A DNA stretch of 8,767 nt from Bacillota bacterium (GTDB taxonomy: Bacteria > Bacillota > Clostridia > Acetivibrionales > DSM-1351), in contig JAEYNI010000291.1 of assembly GCA_023412635.1 (NCBI GenBank), positions 1 to 8,767 of the forward strand. The letters run 5' to 3'. Shown here in pieces: positions 5,458 to 8,767 of this stretch (position 1 is the stretch's first letter; each line of letters begins with the position of its first letter). The position numbers were made by a program, and so were the translations under genes. The notes beneath the pieces are model-generated. The model worked only from the letters and a program-made list of their open reading frames with translations, made no database searches and was not told the DNA's origin.

Positions 5458-6273
5458 CTACGTTGAACTCAGCTCATTATGCGCCTGGTTAACTACTGTA
5501 TCAACCAATTGATTAGGATTTTCCTCTGCTCCTGAACCAGTTTTTTTTGATAAATAAATCAAGTATTCAATGTTACCTTCAGGCCCTTTAATAGGAGAAT
5601 ATGAAAGCCGTTTAATAAAGAGTTTTCGTTCAAGTACAAAATTGATTATATTACTTATTACCTCTTTATGTACTCCGCTATCCCTAACCACACCGTGCTT
5701 GCCGACCTTTTCCCGCCCAGCTTCAAACTGAGGTTTTATTAGGCAGACAAGTTCCGACTCCTCTTTAAGTAAATCCAGTACTGCCGGCATAACTTTTGTA
5801 AGTGAAATGAAAGATACGTCGATTGACGCAAAATCTGATAAAAATCCTATATCCTCAGGCTTAACATACCTTACGTTTGTTCTCTCCATACATATGACAC
5901 GATTATCATTTCTTAGCTCCCATGCAAGCTGTCCATACCCCACATCAATAGCAACCACCTTTGAAGCGCCATTTTTAAGCATGCAATCAGTAAACCCTCC
6001 TGTTGAAGCACCTATGTCCATACAGGTTTTACCCTCAAGAACGATTTCGAACTCGCTTATTGCCTTAGCCAGCTTCAGCCCACCTCTGCTTACAAAAGGA
6101 TTTGCATTTTCCTTAACATCTATCTGACAGTCTACAGGCACCTTTGTACCTGGCTTGTCCTCCCGCTGTCCGTCTATCCAAACTACTCCTGCCATTATGG
6201 CACTTTTACTTTTTTCACGACTGTCGAACAAGCCCTTGTTTACCAGTAATATATCAAGTCTTTCCTTATCCAA
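5458..6273 (-). CDS. tlyA: TlyA-family rRNA 2'-O-ribose methyltransferase (YqxC type)
   Basis: TlyA proteins use S-adenosylmethionine to methylate ribose 2'-hydroxyls of cytidines in rRNA; in mycobacteria the targets are 16S C1409 and 23S C1920, and loss confers capreomycin resistance. Older databases call the family haemolysin A. The 271 residues comprise an S4 RNA-binding domain (about 4-62) and a FtsJ/RrmJ-like Rossmann methyltransferase domain with SAM-binding DIGASTGGFTD (86-96), DVSFISL (152-158) and LIKPQFE (178-184). The proposed catalytic tetrad is intact at Lys67, Asp152, Lys180 and Glu236, each two residues before its M. tuberculosis counterpart. A polar tail of about 25 residues after 245 looks lineage-specific. 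The start is TTG at 6273 with GGAGGG 4 nt upstream. No ATG fits, because the S4 domain begins at once. It starts 19 nt after dxs ends, so the two are in one operon. Whether this homologue modifies 16S, 23S or both cannot be told here. Confidence 0.93.
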   Translation of the reverse strand: MDKERLDILLVNKGLFDSREKSKSAIMAGVVWIDGQREDKPGTKVPVDCQIDVKENANPFVSRGGLKLAKAISEFEIVLEGKTCMDIGASTGGFTDCMLKNGASKVVAIDVGYGQLAWELRNDNRVICMERTNVRYVKPEDIGFLSDFASIDVSFISLTKVMPAVLDLLKEESELVCLIKPQFEAGREKVGKHGVVRDSGVHKEVISNIINFVLERKLFIKRLSYSPIKGPEGNIEYLIYLSKKTGSGAEENPNQLVDTVVNQAHNELSST

Positions 6274-6283
6274 ATTTCCCTCC
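6271..6283 (-). promoter_or_regulatory. Ribosome binding site supporting a TTG start for tlyA
   Basis: GGAGGG (6283-6278), spacer AAAT, then TTG (6273-6271). The next in-frame Met would be residue 27, inside the S4 domain, so the non-canonical start is required to keep the domain whole. Confidence 0.75.
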
Positions 6284-6292
6284 AGAATACCC

Positions 6293-8176
6293 CTATTCTT
6301 TTTTGTTAAGCTTATTAGAATTTACTTTATTTTTAATATAATCTGCAATCTCGTCTGCACCCAAACCAAGTCTTTTAAGTAATTCTGCCCTGGAGCCGTG
6401 CGGAATAAATTCATCGGGTAGCCCAAGAATGTCTATATTCTTATTGAGTCCCCTGCTGTTGAGAAAATCAAGTACTTTACTTCCAAAACCGCCTGAAGCG
6501 TAGTTATCTTCAATAGTAATTATAAAATCAAATTCCTTTGAAATTTTAACCAATAGCTCTTCATCAATTGGCTTGACAAACCTTGCACTTACTACCTGAG
6601 TACTTATGCCGGACTTTTCAAGAATGTCAGCTGCCAGAAGAGCTGTATCTACCATACTCCCCACAGCAAGTATGCAAACATTCTCACCTTCCCTCAGAAC
6701 AGCTGCTTTACCAGGTTCAAGAGGTATTCTCGCTCCCAAATTATCCTTCCCTCTGCCTCTGGGATATCTTATGGCCACAGGACCTTTATGCCGGTTCACT
6801 GCATAATCCAGCATCTGTCTAAGCTCATAATAATCCGCCGGAGCCATAACCGTCATATTGGGAATATGGCTCAGATAGGATAAATCGAATGTACCCTGAT
6901 GTGTTTCGCCGTCTTCACCAACAATACCTGCTCTGTCAAGAGAAAATATCACATGCAGTTTTTGTGTTGCCACATCATGAATTATCTGATCGTAAGCTCT
7001 CTGCAAAAAGGATGAGTATATTGCCACTACGGGAACCAGTCCTTTAGCAGCCATTCCTGCCGCAGAGGTCACTGCGTGCTGCTCAGCTATTCCCACATCA
7101 AAAAACCTGTTGGGATACTCGTTACTGAACCTGAACAACCCTGTACCCTTGGCCATCGCAGCAGAAATTGCTACTATCCTTTCATCACAAGCAGCCAAAG
7201 TACACAGGGTATCTCCAAATACTTCCGAGTAGTCCGGAGCTTTGTTACCAAAAGTCTCTCCGGTTTCAACCTCGAAGGGTGCTATGCCGTGAAACCTGTC
7301 AGGGCTTTCTTCTGCAAAGGAATAGCCCTTACCCTTTTGTGTATTTATATGAACCAGAACTGGTCCCTTGATTTTTTTAGCAGCTACTAAAGCTTTACTT
7401 ATCTCTTCAATATTATGACCGTCTATTGGTCCGTAATATTTGTATCCCAGTTGCTCAAAGAAAATACCCGGAGTAAAAATATACTTCACAGTACCCTTTA
7501 ATTTTGATATGGCGCGTCTGGCCTTTTTGCTGAAATTGGGCATTCTGTCAAGAAAATTTTCTATGTCTTCCTTTGTCTTTGTATAAAAGGGGTCAGTACG
7601 CAGCTTGCTAAAGTACTTTGACATACCCCCAACATTTTGTGCAATGGACATTTCATTATCATTTAATATTACTATGAAATTTGAGGTGGACCTGCCGGCA
7701 TCGTTCAAGGCTTCATATGCCATCCCACCCGTCATGGCACCATCTCCGATCACTGCAATAACACTGTACTTTTCCTGCATTAAATCTCTTGCTCTTGCAA
7801 TACCAAGTGCGGCAGAAATTGATGTACTGCTATGCCCTGTATTAAAGCAATCATGCCTGCTTTCACATGTTTTAGGGAAACCGGCCAGACCTCCCAGTTT
7901 CCTCAAAGTGTCAAAATCATCTTTTCGACCAGTCAATATTTTATGGACATATGACTGATGACCTACATCCCATACTACCTGGTCAAAATCGGTCTCAAAT
8001 ATTTTGTGAATGGCTAGTGTCAGTTCAACTACTCCCAAGTTTGATGCCAAATGTCCTCCGGTTTTTGAAACCTTATTTATAAGAAAATTTCTGATTTCTT
8101 CAGCTAGTACAGACAATTCCGTAGTATTTAACTCTTTTATATCATCAGGAGAGTTTATATTTTCCAAGTACCCCAC
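6293..8176 (-). CDS. dxs: 1-deoxy-D-xylulose-5-phosphate synthase
   Basis: DXS condenses pyruvate and glyceraldehyde 3-phosphate, using thiamine diphosphate and Mg2+, to 1-deoxy-D-xylulose 5-phosphate. This is the entry step of the MEP isoprenoid pathway and also supplies thiamine and pyridoxal synthesis. The 627 residues match the family length. Visible landmarks are GGHLASNLGVVELTLA with His42 (40-55), DVGHQSYVHKILTGR (70-84), GHSSTSIS (114-121), the ThDP/Mg site GDGAMTGGMAYEALN (144-158) with the following LNDNEMSI (171-178), YYGPIDGHN (247-255), the ThDP-activating Glu365 in VGIAEQHAV (361-369), and DRAGIVGEDGETHQGTFD (414-431). The start is GTG at 8176 with AAAGGAG (8190-8184) 7 nt upstream. 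It begins 2 nt after the upstream membrane-protein gene ends, so its ribosome binding site lies inside that gene and coupling is likely. tlyA follows after 19 nt. The last ten or so residues are basic and variable. Confidence 0.97.
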   Translation of the reverse strand: MGYLENINSPDDIKELNTTELSVLAEEIRNFLINKVSKTGGHLASNLGVVELTLAIHKIFETDFDQVVWDVGHQSYVHKILTGRKDDFDTLRKLGGLAGFPKTCESRHDCFNTGHSSTSISAALGIARARDLMQEKYSVIAVIGDGAMTGGMAYEALNDAGRSTSNFIVILNDNEMSIAQNVGGMSKYFSKLRTDPFYTKTKEDIENFLDRMPNFSKKARRAISKLKGTVKYIFTPGIFFEQLGYKYYGPIDGHNIEEISKALVAAKKIKGPVLVHINTQKGKGYSFAEESPDRFHGIAPFEVETGETFGNKAPDYSEVFGDTLCTLAACDERIVAISAAMAKGTGLFRFSNEYPNRFFDVGIAEQHAVTSAAGMAAKGLVPVVAIYSSFLQRAYDQIIHDVATQKLHVIFSLDRAGIVGEDGETHQGTFDLSYLSHIPNMTVMAPADYYELRQMLDYAVNRHKGPVAIRYPRGRGKDNLGARIPLEPGKAAVLREGENVCILAVGSMVDTALLAADILEKSGISTQVVSARFVKPIDEELLVKISKEFDFIITIEDNYASGGFGSKVLDFLNSRGLNKNIDILGLPDEFIPHGSRAELLKRLGLGADEIADYIKNKVNSNKLNKKE

Positions 8177-8190
8177 TGTTATTCTCCTTT
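8174..8190 (-). promoter_or_regulatory. dxs ribosome binding site and GTG start, overlapping the upstream gene
   Basis: AAAGGAG (8190-8184), a 7-nt spacer containing the TAA stop of the upstream membrane protein (8181-8179), then GTG (8176-8174). Ribosomes finishing the upstream gene would stop on top of this site, which favours coupled translation. Confidence 0.75.
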
Positions 8191-8767
8191 GTTTTCTATT
8201 GTTCTTTTCTTTTTTTTATTTTTGTTCTTTTTATTATTCCATTTTTTCTTAGTTTTAATTAAGCTAAAGCGACCAAACAAAAAATTTGTAACGATGGCAA
8301 CCTTATAAATTATGAAATTGCTATTCTGTAGTGCAACTGTTTTTCCAAGTGCCTTTCCCCCTACAGTAAGAGATGCTACCATAGCTGTAATGGATAACCC
8401 AAATACACTGTTTTCAGCCTGACTCCCACCTCCGGAAAACTTATATACAATATAAGCTGCCGCAGTACCGCTGATGACACCACATATATCACCAACAACG
8501 TCATTGCAGAAATTTGAAACCTTATCTGCATTTCTGATTAATCTTATGGCATGTTTTGCTCCATAGAGTTTTCTGGAAGCCATTGAGTGAAAAGGTGCCT
8601 CATCTGCTGCTGTTGCAGCAGTACCTATAAGATCAAATAGTATATTGATTATGATTATACCAAAAACTATAAGAAAGGAAACTACTGTTGAAGCATATCT
8701 TATTGTTTCATTTGAGAAAAAAGACATAAAGATAGAAATAAAGAAAGTAACTACTGTAATTAAGAGT
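8179..8767 (-). CDS. Polytopic membrane protein, possibly DUF21/CNNM-like; 5' end cut by the window
   Basis: The frame stays open from the stop at 8179 to the window edge. An ATG at 8727 gives 182 residues, but no Shine-Dalgarno precedes it, and the 13 codons upstream (8766-8728) read LLITVVTFFISIF, continuing a hydrophobic helix. The true start therefore lies beyond 8767 and the gene is partial. The protein has about four or five membrane segments (around the edge, then residues 12-34, 65-90, 100-125 and 130-145 counted from that Met). The stretch AADEAPFHSMASRKLYGAKHAIRLI, with following NDVVGDICGVISG, recalls the small-residue and helix pattern of DUF21, the membrane domain of CNNM/CorB-type divalent cation transporters. 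No CBS domains follow; instead there is a lysine- and asparagine-rich tail (about 155-177). Function is unknown. Its stop is 2 nt before dxs, so it is co-transcribed with it. Confidence 0.6.
   Translation of the reverse strand, partial: LLITVVTFFISIFMSFFSNETIRYASTVVSFLIVFGIIIINILFDLIGTAATAADEAPFHSMASRKLYGAKHAIRLIRNADKVSNFCNDVVGDICGVISGTAAAYIVYKFSGGGSQAENSVFGLSITAMVASLTVGGKALGKTVALQNSNFIIYKVAIVTNFLFGRFSLIKTKKKWNNKKNKNKKKKRTIENKGE

Overview
The window reads as one chromosomal block from an AT-rich, endospore-forming member of the Clostridia. Gene order and protein character resemble the Ruminiclostridium / Clostridium cluster III group; the phylum-level call is firm, the genus is inference. All six recognised genes and one edge-truncated gene lie on the minus strand, so transcription runs from high to low coordinates.

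In transcription order: a polytopic membrane protein cut by the right edge (8767-8179); dxs, first enzyme of the MEP isoprenoid pathway (8176-6293); tlyA, a 2'-O-ribose rRNA methyltransferase (6273-5458); nadK, NAD kinase (ATG at 5251, stop at 4391); argR, arginine repressor (4387-3935); recN, DNA-repair ATPase (3730-2027); and spoIVB, sporulation signalling serine protease (1654-329). This is the conserved Firmicutes neighbourhood dxs-tlyA-(nadK)-argR-recN-spoIVB-spo0A. The next gene, just beyond position 1, should be spo0A. The left edge supports this: a near-consensus sigma-A promoter facing outward sits with two Spo0A-box-like sites.

The block has at least three transcriptional sections. 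The first five genes are tightly packed (2 to 19 nt gaps) except for a 194 nt structured gap before nadK and a 204 nt gap between argR and recN. A strong intrinsic terminator follows recN, so spoIVB sits on its own unit behind a 372 nt gap, as expected for a gene switched on in the forespore. A second hairpin follows spoIVB, and the outward promoter at 81-53 starts the next unit.

The genes are mostly unrelated housekeeping functions (isoprenoids, rRNA modification, NADP supply, arginine control, DNA repair) placed next to the sporulation genes. I see no undescribed multi-gene system. The least explained part is the argR-recN gap. It holds a nested inverted-repeat element of about 140 bp with Shine-Dalgarno-like sequences facing outward at both ends, one being the recN ribosome binding site, and an internal 17-bp tandem repeat.
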